This document shows, in pieces, positions 24,654 to 37,800 of a stretch of 64,000 bases of DNA. The DNA is from Tamarix chinensis (taxonomy: Eukaryota > Streptophyta > Magnoliopsida > Caryophyllales > Tamaricaceae), in the NCBI GenBank assembly GCA_030549775.1, contig CM060177.1, forward strand, positions 51,087,138-51,151,137, read 5' to 3'. Below the pieces are notes generated by a model. That model was not told where the DNA came from, did no database searches, and saw only the letters and a list, made by a program, of their open reading frames with translations. The position numbers were made by a program, and so were the translations under genes. Positions within the stretch are counted from its first letter, which is position 1, and each line of letters opens with the position of its first letter.

Positions 24654-25002
24654 ATATATCTTTCTCTATATTGAACTTATTGTTTACTATTATTACACAT
24701 ATCTTTCACTATTATTTCATTATAAGGATATTAAAATTTTTCTTTCACTATTGTCATATCTATAATTCATTATGACCTTTTGGTTAGAAGTATATTACTA
24801 TAGGTCTCTATTTATAGAGCAAAATCATAGAAATATTATGGATACTTTATTTATTCATTTGCAATAATTTGAACTCGTGATAATTTACTTTAGAAAATAA
24901 AAATAGGTGGTGACTCAACTGCCTTTGAAGTTCTTATTGTGTATCTAGTTCCATGGTATATTTTGTCGCAAAACTACTACATCAAGAACAAGGATTTTGG
25001 GA
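24654..25002. other. Spacer before element II, nothing recognised
   Basis: About 350 bases of AT-rich DNA with no supported gene. It ends with the target duplication GGA at 25000-25002. Confidence 0.5.
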
Positions 25003-25032
25003 CACTACAAGAAAAGCTATTTTTGGCAACGG
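25003..25032 (+). repeat. Left terminal inverted repeat of element II
   Basis: Thirty bases, beginning CACTACAAGAAAAGCT and ending GGCAACGG; identical to the reverse complement of 41397-41426. Confidence 0.95.
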
Positions 25033-26275
25033 GTTTTAGCCACGACTTAAAATTTTCGTTGCGAAAAAATTATTTTTTGCAACAATATATAACTTTCGTG
25101 GCAAAAGCTTGTTGCCGTAAATGCCCAATTTTTTTGCAACAATAACATGTCGTTGCTATAAAAAATACTTTTACTGCCACAATAATTATTCGTTGCTAAA
25201 AAATATATAACTTTTGCAACGATAATTTTGTTGCGAAAAAATAATTTTTTTGCAACAATATATAACTTTCGTGGCAAAAACTTGTGGCCGTAAATGCCTA
25301 ATTTTTTTGCAACAATAACATGTCGTTGCTATAAAAAATACTTTTACTGCCACAATAATTATTCGTTGCTAAAAAATATATAACTTTTGCAACGATAATT
25401 TTGTTGCGAAAAAATAATTTTTTTGCAACAATATATAACTTTCGTGGCAAAAGCTTGTTGCCGTAAATGCCCAATTTTTTTGCAACAATAACATGTCGTT
25501 GCTATAAAAAATACTTTTACTGCCACAATAATTAATCGTTGCTAAAAAATATATAACTTTTGCAACGATAAATTTGTTGCAAAAAATTGTATTTTGTAAC
25601 AATCTATAAGGTCGTGACTAAAATTATTACGAGGGTAGAGGGTGTTTCATATAGCTTATTTATCGTGACGAGATATTGTTGTTGGTAAAAAAAATAGTTT
25701 ATTACTATTATAGCTTTATTTAAGAAAAATAATATTAGCCAAAAAAATAAATTTATAAGAGTCATATAAAATATTACACTATTTTTTATCCAATTAAAAT
25801 GAATTAAGAAATGAATAAAATGATTTGAAAAGATTATACTAAAATTAACTTTGTTATGTAGCAACGAATTTTTCTAATTGTTGGGAAAAAATATTTTTAG
25901 AAATGTTAATATAACTTTAGCAACGAATTTTACTAAATTGTGGCGGAAAATAATTTGACAATTTTCAAACTTTACTAACTTTCGCAACAGAACCGATAAA
26001 CTGTGGCTAAAAATAATTTTCTAAATTTCAAATTAACTTTTGCAACAGATAAAATCGTTACGAAATATTGAGGGCAGAAAATTTTAGCAACGAATTTATT
26101 AATTGTGGCAGAAAATATATGTTTAGCAACGGATTTATTATACTGTGGTCAAAAATAGTTTTATAAACTTAAAACTGTGCAATTTTTGGCAACGATTGTG
26201 ATTAGTTGTGACGAAAATAAATTACCTCAAATTTTCGTTTTTTTTTTTGCAACGGACAAAACCGTTACCATACAT
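25033..26275. repeat. 5' subterminal repeat array of element II
   Basis: Dense short words GCAACGA, TCGTTGC and TTGTGGC in both orientations, spaced 20-50 bases. They are likely binding sites for the second protein. Open frames on either strand here (for example 25047-25602 minus) are repeat translations, not genes. Confidence 0.85.
25061..25579. repeat. Three tandem 173-bp units in the 5' subterminal array
   Basis: The landmark AACTTTCGTGGCAAAA recurs with its C at 25093, 25266 and 25439, exactly 173 bases apart. The units are nearly identical over their length, so the duplication is recent. It has no counterpart in the 3' array. Confidence 0.9.
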
Positions 26276-26283
26276 GTTTATTC

Positions 26284-26575
26284 TGCTAAAACACATTAAG
26301 CGGGACTTTTCGGCGGTAAGAAACAACCACAAAGTTTTCGGAACAACTTTTGTGGCTGTTCATCCGAACAACTTTTCGGAACCACATTTTCAGAACCACA
26401 AAGAAACAACCATTCGAAACAACATTTGGCTTCACCACCTAAAATTTCCCATTCGACATTGCAACGCACACAGCCTTGCTTCCTTCCGACAACGACTGGT
26501 GGTGTCCGGCTGGGTGGTGATTCCGAAGATGGGCGCTGGGCTTCGAATAACATTAATTGTTGCAAACTCTGTCAG
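26284..26575 (+). promoter_or_regulatory. Leader exon of element II
   Basis: A GC-richer stretch between the subterminal array and the transposase. It ends CTCTGTCAG followed by a consensus splice donor GTAAG at 26576. By analogy with En/Spm it is the untranslated first exon of the common transcript. Overlapping open frames on both strands here have no recognisable domain. The 1.4 kb from 26576 to 27972 would be leader intron sequence. Confidence 0.5.
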
Positions 26576-27972
26576 GTAAGATGGCGGAAAAGGGTATTTT
26601 TTGCTGCAAAACTGAAGATAATAACCGTAATTAAGCCTAATTGAAAGCATAATTCATTGTTTGATATGTTTGTTGGATTTATCTGTCCAATTTCGAATTT
26701 AGGTTTAGATTGAATATGCATAAGGACCTGCGGGTTTATATATACTTCAGATATAGTTGGGAAATTGTGGTTTAATAATAGTTTTGTGTATCAGATATAG
26801 TTCGTACAAAGAATATTAATGATGTTTAAGATTGGTAGTTACCATATTAGATTGTAGGAGTTACAATTGCATAAGGACCATATAATGGAAGAATTTGTAA
26901 GTTTGGGATTGAATATGCATCAAGTAAAATGTGGTTGTCTTTTTCTTTCTCTGTTTTTTTAGCATATTCTACTACATTATCATCATGCATATTATGAGGA
27001 AAAATCCAGAATTGGGGCTGTATTATCAAAGTCAGTAAATTTGTTTGATCTAGCATATTATGAGTATGACATAATGACTTGATTTGTTGTGGACTTCCAT
27101 TCAATTCTAAGCTCCAATTGTTTCCAACTTTGATAGATCATTCCTACTTGGTTAAGCTGCTTGGCAATAAAAGGAGACTTGATTGAAGCTAAAGTAGTCC
27201 ACCAATAGCTTTGTTGCATGGTTGAAAGGTAAGAACCTGCTAGTTAGTACATTTTTTAGCAATTGGTATATACTTTCCTGCTTGTGTGTAGGAAGGGAAA
27301 AATGTTCTGAATGCTATACATTGAGAATATGCAGGTCTGAGAGAGAAATATTGGGTTCGAACAATCTGAGAGAAAAATTATCCTTGTGGCTGTGAGGTTA
27401 GTTTATTATTTTCAGTTATTGTACTCTTGGTGATTGAATTTATAATTTCTTTTTGTGGCTGTGGAGTTCAGTAGTATACTATTTTCATACAATAATATTA
27501 GCATTATAATACTGATGATGTTTTTAATTTTCAGCATTCTTATAGGCGTCTCTTAAAAAATTATATTTAGAAATAAAATATGAGGGTTAAAAAAATCAAA
27601 TATGAGGGTAATCAAAGTCGGGTATATTCAAGGGTTTGGTTTAGATAAAATGATATATTTAGAAATTTAGTTACAACTAGACACCGAAGATTTTGAAAGT
27701 TTGTGGAAATAATTGAAATAATTTTAGAAACCCAAATATATAAAAATGTGGAAGTAGATATATCTATTTTAACAACTACATGTATTTTTTTCTTTTAGTC
27801 CATCTTCTTTTTCACTCATATGATTACTCTATAGTTTTCCATTTGGTTTTGTATAGTTTACATGAAGAAAGTATATATGGAAATTTTTTAAGTTATGATA
27901 ATTTTTCTATTAATTGCTATTCTTTGTATCATCCAAAATTGTTTAACTTTTTATGGAAATAAAAATTAGGTA

Positions 27973-30900
27973 ATGCAAATGGATAAAGAATGGATGAAAT
28001 TGAATCGAGCATCGCCTCAATATTTGGAAGGGATTGATCGTTTTCTAGACTTTGCTTTTAGCATGTCACATTCAGATGAACAGTTAGAATCTGAAAGAAT
28101 GATTAGTTGTCCATGTAATAAGTGTGCAAACGTGCATTTCAAAAATAGAACTGAAGTTCGCTTTCATTTGTTGAAGAATGGAATTCTACAAAGCTATGTA
28201 GTGTGGGATAACCATGGTGAGGTGTTTAATGTCTCTTCATCAGACCATGAGACTTCTATTGATCATGATGACATGGTAGAGATGTTAGAAGTTGGTTGTG
28301 GTTTGACTGGGATGGATTTTTTAGAGAATGATGGTAGAAATGAACATAACTTCACCTCGGAAGAACCTAATAAGCGAAGCAGCTCGATTCTATCGCCTCT
28401 TGAAGGAGTATAAAGAGCATTTGACTTTGGATGGCTCTAGTGTTTCAAAGTTAGGGTATCTTATGAAGTTGCTACATCTTAAATGTATGAACCATTGGAG
28501 TGATACCTCCTTTACTGAAATGTTGAAGCTTCAAAATGGGACATTAGGCTGTAATCTTCCGAATTCCTATGACGAGTGTCGTAGGATCATCCGTGATTTA
28601 GGCCTAGATTGTATAAAAATTCATGCATGTCCAAATGATTGCATCATCTATTGGCGTGAACATGTCGATGCACAAGAATGTCCGCAATGCCATACCTCAA
28701 GGTGGAAGATAGATGGCAAAATGGTTCCCCATAAAATTTTACGCTATTTTCCTATAAAGCGTAGATTGCAAAGGTTATTTATGGCAGCTGTGACAGCAAA
28801 GGATATGCGTTGGCATAAAGAAGATAGGGTTGATGATGGGATAATGCGACATCCAGCGGACTCTCAAGCATGGAAGTCTTTTGATGAGGAGTTTCCATCA
28901 TTTGCAAAAGATCCTCGTAGTGTGAGACTTGGGTTAGCTACAGATGGTTTCCAACCATTTAATAATTTTGGGGGATCATCTCATAGCATTTGGCCGGTCA
29001 TTTTGGTTCCTTATAATTTACCACCATGGATGTGTATGAAATCTCCTTATCTTATGTTATCTTTGTTGATTGATGGTCCTAATTCACCGGGAATGGATCT
29101 TGATGTCTATTTGCAACCCTTGGTAGAAGAGTTGAAAGAATTATGGGAAGTTGGTGCTGACACATATGATGCCCATGCTAAACAAAACTTTGTTACGCGT
29201 GCATCAGTACTATGGACTATTAGTGATTTTCCAGCTTATGCAGACCTGTCTGGTTGGAGTACTAGTGGATTTTATGCTTGTCCATATTGTCATATGGAAC
29301 CTGGATCACATTCAATAACAGATAAGATATGTTACATGAGGCATAGACGTTGGTTGCCAATGGATCATAGATGGAGACAATTACCTAATTCCTTTGACAA
29401 AACAAAGGAAAAGGGTACAGTTCCTATCCCATTATCTGGTGATGATGTTTTGAGGCAGTGTAGTCAGTTTATCCAAGTACCATTTGGAAAGACAGGTACA
29501 AAGAGGAAGTGGGATGATACAAATAGCTTATATGGTTGGAGGAAGAAGAGCATATTTTTTGAGCTACCTTATTGGCACAAGCTAAAATTACGTCATAACT
29601 TAGATGTGATGCACATTGAAAAAAATATTTCTGAGAATATTATAGGGACATTGATGGATATCAAAGATAAGACTAAGGATAACTTGAAGGCTCGATTAGA
29701 TTTAGTGTCCATCGGTATAAGGGAAGATCTTCATCCAATTGTTGAAGAGGATAGAGTAAGAGTGCCTATAGCATGCTATACATTGAGGGGTGATGAAAAA
29801 ACAGCATTTTGCGAGATGTTTCAAAAGTTGAAGACTCCTGATGGCTATTGTTCAAATCTCTCCCGTTGTGTGAAAGATAATGGCCGGAAGATCTCCTGTA
29901 TGAAGAGCCATGATCACCACATCTTTATTGAGCAACTTCTTCCTATTGCTATTCGTGGGCTCCTTCCAAAACATGTTTACGAACCATTAATTGAATTGAG
30001 TTCCTTCTTTAGGAAATTGTGCTCAAAGAACTTGAGCATGAAGGATTTGGATTCTCTTGAATGTCAAATCCCTTACACATTGTGTAAATTAGAAATGGTC
30101 TTTCCACCATCCTTCTTCACTTGTATGGTGCACTTAGTCATTCATTTGGTAGAAGAGGCGAAGATTGCTGGGCCAGTGAGATATCGTTGGATGTATCCAA
30201 TAGAGAGGTACTTTTTAAATTACAAGTTTTACATTCATTTACTTTTATATTTAAATAACCTAGTTCTGCATTTAACTTTGTATCAAAATTTATGTTATTA
30301 GGTATATGCGTACCTTGAAATCCAATGTTCGAAACAAGGCACGACCCGAAGGATCAATTGCAATGGGTTATTTAGCAAATGAATGCCTTACATTTTGTTC
30401 TAGGTATATAGATGACATGACTACTATGTTTAATCGTAGAAGTCGAAATGATGAAGTTGGGAATGATGACAAAAGAAATCAAATAGACATTTTTAAACGT
30501 ATTGGGCGTCCATTGGGAAAGCCTATCCTTCAAGAACTTGGGTTCGAGGAGTTTGATCAAGCTCACTTATATGTCCTCCATAATTGTGATGAGCTTCAAG
30601 AATTTGTAAAGTAAGTCAATTGTTATTCTAAAATTCATAAGTGTATTTATCATATATGTAGATTAAGGTTATATATGTAAATTCATAAAACTTTCAATTT
30701 TATCTTCCATGCTAGGATGCACAAAGAAGAACTAGTGATTGAAAATCCAAATCCTAGGAATGTAGAGAGGAGACATAAGACTCAATTTGCAGATTGGGTT
30801 TATAATCGTGTATGTCATCTCTCCTTAATTTCTATGATGTGATAAAATCTTACCTATGATGTGTAAATGTATTCATATTTTCTTCATTGATTAATAGGTG

Positions 30901-31653
30901 GAGAAACTATATAATGAAGGATCAGTTGATGAAAGTTTGTATCACTTGGTGTGTCGTCCGTTACGCACCGCAAGGCGCTATAGTGGGCTTATCGCTAATG
31001 GGTTTAGATTTCATACACTTGATCGAGAAGTAGATAAGAAATGCCAAAATAGCGGTGTTATGGTGCAAGGAGATGGTCATTCAAATGACTTATATTATGG
31101 TGTAATAAAAGATGTTTATGAGTTGCAATATCCCGGTGAAAATCATGTTGTTGTTTTAAAATGTAATTGGTATGACATGCAACATGAAGGTAGAGGATAT
31201 AAAGTAGATGAATATGGCATAACTAGCATACATAGAGGCTTTTCATTAAAAACAGATGAGCCTTTTGTATTAGAATCTCAAGTGGAGCAGGTCTTTTATG
31301 TTCAAGATCCAAGACATGATGATTGGAATGTTGTGATTAAGATAGAGCCTCGAGACTTGTATAGCATGCCGGAAGAAGAGCGAGTACTAGATCAGAGTCA
31401 TGATGAAGTTGTGCAAGAAGGAGAGATTCAGGGTTTTAATTATGTTTTGCAATCCATAAGACATATGGAAAATGTTTCTTTAGCAACTAATCATTTCAAA
31501 GTAGAACGAGGAGAAAAAGTCGTCAAATGGGTAACAAGTAAAATGAAGAGCATAAGTCAACGAAGGGAAGGATGTCAGGGGAAGCGAAAGAAGAGAAAGA
31601 AGAAAAACTCAGATTTGGATGATTTTATTGTTGCTAATGATGTTGAGGACTAA
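27973..31653 (+). pseudogene. CACTA (En/Spm) transposase, tnp2 type, one-base frameshift
   Basis: This protein would cut and join the element ends in the nucleus. Exons by GT-AG and phase are 27973-30207, 30302-30610, 30716-30809 and 30898-31653. Together they are 3394 bases, one more than a multiple of three, giving about 1130 residues when that base is ignored. The start is MQMDKEWMKLNR, a transposase-associated N-terminus with a CPCNKC zinc-like motif. Next comes tnp2 with LGLATDGFQPFNNF, WSTSGFYACPYC and LDVMHIEKN, then the DUF4218 region around VFPPSFFTCMVH and ARPEGSIAMGY, then DUF4216 around YGVIKDVYELQYPG. The frame breaks between 28361 and 28380, where an extra base (likely within TAAGCG at 28371-28376) separates the N-terminal 130 residues from the tnp2 part. 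The break could be real or an assembly error. Everything else is open, so the gene was active recently. Confidence 0.9.
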
Positions 31654-31824
31654 GATGTGACTATTTTGTAACTTTTTTCTAAGTATTTATTTGTGTGTAG
31701 ACATTGAATATATAAAATCTTTTATTCCTTTTTTTAGTTATTGTATGAAATTTTATGTAATTTATGAAATTTATGAAATCTATGAAATCTATGAAATCTA
31801 ATTACTTTGTTTTAGCTTGCATAT

Positions 31825-34800
31825 ATGTCAGAGCAAGATCGACCAAAGAATATGGGTAAGAACATTGTAAATGGAGGTGTTGGTGGTCGTATAGGGAAAG
31901 GTATTATTCTTTTACCTAGTTTGGATGTTATTATAATGTATTCTAATTAATTAACAATATTTTTTCTTTCTTCCATGATAAAACTCAGCTGACATACAAA
32001 CACCCGCCATCACGAGGAGTGTCTCTAAACTAGCACATCAACATAATTGCAAACACTTGCCACCACCAGGTAATTAAAATGCTACCCAATTTTTAGTTAT
32101 ACTTAAATTTGTAATATGGGATCCTATTATTTTCATAATCTGCTTCTTTCTCCATTTGTAGTAGAGTTTTAAACTTAGCTATTTGTAGTATACCCTTATT
32201 TTTATTTTATTGTATAGGCCCTATTTAAGAACTTAGTCAAATTTGAGTTTTATTCTTTCTATTTTTTCTATAAACATATGTAGTGTTCTCTGTGGATGTT
32301 GCTCTTCATCATCAGCTACCTCTGGCTCTTCACTTCTCCTGGTGTATCATCACTAACACTGTGAATTATAGTTCTGATCTAGTAGTGCTAACACTGCTAC
32401 TGTCCCAGTCCCAGTCCCAGTCCCAGTCCCACATTTCTGATTCTTTCACAATCACATCTCATCTCGCTGAATTCAATCTTATTAGATTGTAGATTATACA
32501 GTTTATAGGATCCAGTAGGGTGATATCCTACATGTCTGAATTTTCAGATGTGAAATGAGATTATTTTTAATTTTAAAAATGAGTAGACCTTAAGTACACT
32601 AAGGAATCCAGTATATAAAGAACACTATCAAGTGACATAAGTTTAGAAAAGTTTTTGAGCACTTTCAAAGGTAAGTTATTCATGTTATTTATTGTTTTGT
32701 GGATATAGTGTAGGGTTAAAAATATAGGAAAAATTATATTCTTGATATCTTAGATAACATTTATATGTTTTTCAGTATTGTGTTTGATAAATTGGTAATT
32801 ACGTATGAAGGTAAAAGTTGAATCATTTTATAGTTAACTATATAGCTATGGACAGTGCACATATAATCTAGTTTTTTTTTCCTGCTTGTTAGACTTGATT
32901 TTTTTCCCTGTAGACTTAGAATAAGTAAAAAAAAATGTTAGTAAAATTAAGCTGATCTAAAAAAAGATCTGAAAAAAAGGTCTGAAAAAAAGGTTGAATA
33001 CCTGTACACTTAGAATACCTTCTTTTATGTCACTTTTTTGCATGATATGAAGGTTGAAACATTATTGGTTGTGAAAAAAAGTTCTGGACATATATGGTTA
33101 AGTTTGGATTGAATTTAAGATCATTTAAATTTGTTGGACTTTTATTTAAGATGTAGGCTGCATCCTCCATATAGCTTATTTGGTAGGGACATTTGCTTCA
33201 ACATGCATGTAGCCATATCCAAAATCATCATATTTCTTCTTTCAGCCATATCATTGTTCTCAGTAGAGTTATACTCTACCATTAAGTGACCTAAACTTCT
33301 GTAATTTAGGTGTCCATATCTCTTGTACCATAGGGCACTTTCATGATATTTTTAGTAATCCTCCTCCATTAAGAAAGTATTGGCAATTTGAGGAATCTAA
33401 TTGAGGTCTGAAAGAGGTATAGTAGAAAATGGCAAGGAGGAGAGTGAGGGCAGACTGCTAACTGTAGATTATCATCAAAGTAGTTCCTATTATTACCCAC
33501 AAATTGTATCTATATATTGTATATCAGTAGCTTATGCAACTGAATCAACTCTGTTATTTATCTATATGGTGTCAATAGCTCAGTTCTTGATCCAATTATA
33601 TATTTTTTTCAGCTTCCTGCTACCTTCCTCTGTCATCTATATGGAGTTAAAGTTTATTATCAGGAAATAATTGAAGTTGTCAATGCAAGAGATGATCCCA
33701 TCTCCTTTCCTGGTCTTATGGAAAAATTAATTCTACCAAATAATGTCATCAAGTCCCAACCAATCCTAAGCTCCTTTCAGAAAACCCAATTGGTTGATAA
33801 AGACAGTGAACCATTCCTGCAAACCATTCCTGCATGTATAAAAACATGGTTCAATTTGAGATTTGGAATGCTCAGTAAAAAAAGGCCCTAAAAAGGTTGT
33901 ATGTAACAAAAACCTCAATTTAGAGGCCAAAATGGCCTTTTCTGGGCTCTGAAATTGCCCAAACCGGCTCCGCCGTTTGCCACGTCGTAGATCTCGAAAA
34001 AATACCCAAAATAGCCTCCTAGATCACCTAAATCCGAGGTCCCATGAAAAAGTTATGACCCTCCAAAGTTTAAAGTAATAATATCTTCTCTTTTGTTTAT
34101 TACTTACTAATCTGCTGAATGGTGTATATAATTTGTTTCCAAAAATGGTTATTACAAGGCCACAATTACCTGAAACTTGAAAACTAATCAACCCAACTTA
34201 ACCATAAACCAAATAACTATTGTAATACAAATTGATCCTGATAAACAGTGACATGTACACTTGATCTTGATACAAATTGATCTTGATACAAATTGATCCT
34301 GATACAAATTGATCCTGATACAAATTGATCCTGATACAAATTGATCCTGATACAAATTGATCCTGATAAACAGTGACCTGTACACTTGATCCTGATACAA
34401 ATTGATCCTGTACACTTGATCCTGATACAAATTGATCCTGATACAAATTGATCCTGTACACTTGAACTAAATTTCAGACTGGACTTTGAGCAGAAATTTT
34501 CTAGCATGGTTCTATTAGGCTTGATAGCTGATGCCATCTTACAAGAAAATGCAGTCCTTGTCTGCAAAATTAACAAAATATTTGAGCAATAAAATAAAAA
34601 ATGCAGATCATGCAAATTAACATCAAAGTATGTGTTCAAACTAAAAAAAATACTCCTTGATTTACCTGATTCTGAGCTAAAATTTGAGGTTTTGATGCAC
34701 GTTAGGCAAATTAGTGGAAATTCCTGAATTCTTCTTAAGTATCTCTGCGTGGCTAGTTTTGGTCTTTTTCTTCTTCTCAAAAGTATCCTTTGCTCCAAAC

Positions 34801-37800
34801 AGAAAAGAGGAATCATTCCTCGTAAGGATCTTTGGTGAAGAAAATCTAAATGATCTTCTGCTTAGAGCCAGGTCCCTGAACTCCTGGATTATCACTTACT
34901 GCTAGTTCTCTGTTACTACAGCACTTTCTCTCTCCCTTCTCTCATAATTTTCCCACTGTTCCATTCTTAAATTCACTGAAACCAATGTGTTTTAAGAAAA
35001 GTTGCCTGTGTTAAGCTAACTTACATTTCCTTTCACACACACTTAATGGGTTTGGTATTTTTGGAGGAAAAAAAAAACAGTGTACAGCATATTTTGATGG
35101 ATAAGGTGCTCCAGATGTATAATAGCATATTTCTGTTCCTTGCAGTAGAGAAAGAGCCTTTAGTAATTTTTGTGTATGTAGCATATAAGTACTTTAAAAA
35201 AATACTGTTTTTATAATTTTTATCAGGACCAGAGCTATACAAAGGTGCTGGAGGCAACCAAACTTCAATGCACATAACCAGGTGTGGTCATCATGAGAAG
35301 AACTAGATATAAAATGTTCAACTGTAAACTCTTGAAAGGAAAATTAGAAAATGGCCACTTCCTTTATCACAAATATAGTTGCGCAAAATAATTATTATTA
35401 TTATTATTATTTTATCCAATAATATCAAAAGAAATAAACTAAGAAATTTCCTTTATATCAAATCAAAGTCAAAATGAATAGATATAAAATCATTAGCAGA
35501 GACATGCACATATTGATTCATGAAACCCTCTACAAGCAGGTAAAGAGACTGAAATAAAAAGGGAAAAGTGAATAGCCCAGATCTTTTCTCCTTGTATTAA
35601 GCATTGAACAAGCAAGCAAAAAGAAAAGAATGACAGCTAACTCTGCTTCAATTTGTAAGATTACGAGCGTTAAAACAGAGAAGACAGGCAATTAAATGGT
35701 CAACACACTGCAAATGAGAATGCCACAAATGTGGTTAATTAAGATCCAATCTTTATGTGGTCAGAATAATGTAAAGTATATAATTATAGAAGCAGCTTGA
35801 TAAGAAGTTGGTCGTTTAGGATTTTTATTGATTTATTTAGGAGTTTTGCATCTGGCAGGGTTTGTTTAACTGACTCTGATAAGGGATCTTGGTCCACTAA
35901 GTATAGCCAAAATCTGAGGTTACCCACACAAGAAACTTACTTTCTGTGTAGTTTTCTTAAGAATTCTCTTGACTATCTTGAAGGCTTAAAATGCAAACCA
36001 GATGTCAAGGGACTTGTGTTTTAAATATGATGAACAACCACAATGCAAGAAAACCAGTCAAGAGATAATTTTAGCTACAGGCTCATCCAAAAAATAGAGT
36101 GCATCCAAAACATGCCTAATTAAACAGTAAAATTGCAAACAGAGCATTATTTGAAAACAATAAAACATGCACAATTAAATAATAATAAAACTAAGATTTT
36201 TATATATAAAATAACTATATATGCATCCACATTTTATACTCATGAATGGTGATCAAGGAGACAGAGCAATCACAACACTGATGAAAGTACTGCAAAATTG
36301 CAAGATCAAGCCGTTAACTTATATTAACATATTCTAATTCAAATCACTAAATGCATATCGCCACACTGACTCCAGTTTTAGAAATTAGACAGGCATATAT
36401 CAGACAATGGATGCAAGCAGGTACTAGATAATATTAAAGAAGGGAACTAACAATCAGATGAAGTACCTCTTTAAGCTCATTTTCCTCAAAATCTTCGATT
36501 TTAGGAACAGATTGACCCAGTTTACCACTAGCAGATCGCTTAGCTCCTTTCTTTTTATCCTTCTCTGACTTCCCATCAAGCGGATACTTTGCATTGTCAT
36601 GTTCTAACAAGCTTAACAGCTCTTTTCTAATCAGTTCATCAGCCAGCTCAATTGAGGTTGGTGGGGCAAATGAACTTTTATCAACATCAGCTCTAATTAA
36701 AGAATTCTTAATCCATTCCACAGAAGCAGCAGGAGGCTGGGGGAGCTCCCTCTGCAAGACTTTTGATCTTTTTCTGAGCAATGCTTGCTGCCTTGCTTCT
36801 TCCTCAGCCTTCTCTCGGGCAATCCTGTCAGACATATCTTCCTCAATCTTTTCTTCTGGTTCTTCAGTAAGTTAATAACAACCAAACTCATCATTAAGCA
36901 TAGGAAGAAATACCATACATGCTTTCTGGCTTCTCACTTTTGACAACGAACTCACAGTTCTTGTCTTTTGGTTTAAAAAATGATAAGTGACCAGGATCCC
37001 TAACATGAGAAGGTTCAAAATTTGGGCACTTTTTAAAAAAAATGCTATTAGAAACATCAATAGAAATAGAACTAGCAAAAGAACAGAGACCTGAAAGTCA
37101 TAACATCTATAATGTTGAGGAAACCAAAAAGACCTCCTAAAATTCTTCCCCAGGTCAAGAAGTGAACAGGCAGAAGTGTATAGAAGAGAAAGTGTACTAA
37201 ATTCATAGTAGTGTAGAAGAAAGCTATGACCTGCAGACAGTAAAGATATCAACAAAACTGCAGGGTGCAGAGATAAGCCAATTGGAGAAAAGGCAATCAA
37301 AATTATTGTAACCTATACTTATATTACCACAGAAGTATTAGAATAAGAAGTTTAAGAGTGTTTGGGCTGGCTGTAATAAGCTCATAATTATTGATTTTAC
37401 ACAATATACCTGCAGCATTTTCCCCAGACCCATTGTATGAGCTAAAATGCAACCAAGACCTTTGTAGATTTTTACCAGGATATTTTACTAAAATGCAACC
37501 AACCAAGATATTTTACAAATATGTAGATTTTTTCAACCAACAAGCTGCAATACCAAATATGTAGATATTTCTACCCATTTGATTATTTTTTAACTCTACT
37601 ACCTATGGTGAATTTAAATGTACCTTTTTTTTTTATCAATGACTTTGTTCATAATGAAGGTAAGTGCATGGGAGCTGGAAAAAATGGCAACGTGAGAAGT
37701 AAGCAGAAGTTAAACTTTGTTTCCAATGGATCCCAACAGAGTAGACCTCAACGCAATGAAGTGGAAGAAGTTAATTGTCTTAAAGGTGAACTTAATATGG

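Noticed and set aside
25047..25602. Two similar minus-strand frames of about 76 residues
   Set aside because: They are translations of the 173-bp subterminal repeat units of element II, which explains their similarity.
26208..26579. 123-residue frame and overlapping frames on both strands in the element II leader
   Set aside because: Overlapping frames in GC-richer leader DNA without domain; the splice donor at 26576 fits an untranslated exon better.
34245..34466. CRISPR array
   Set aside because: Units of 16 bases are directly adjacent without unique spacers, and the sequence is a plant nuclear genome.
34217..34816. 199-residue minus-strand open frame
   Set aside because: More than a third is translation of the 16-bp minisatellite, and the rest has no recognisable domain or splice context.
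36434..36835. Intact host CDC5 gene
   Set aside because: Only one internal exon is present, with no Myb repeats and no following exon, and it is wholly inside a transposon intron.
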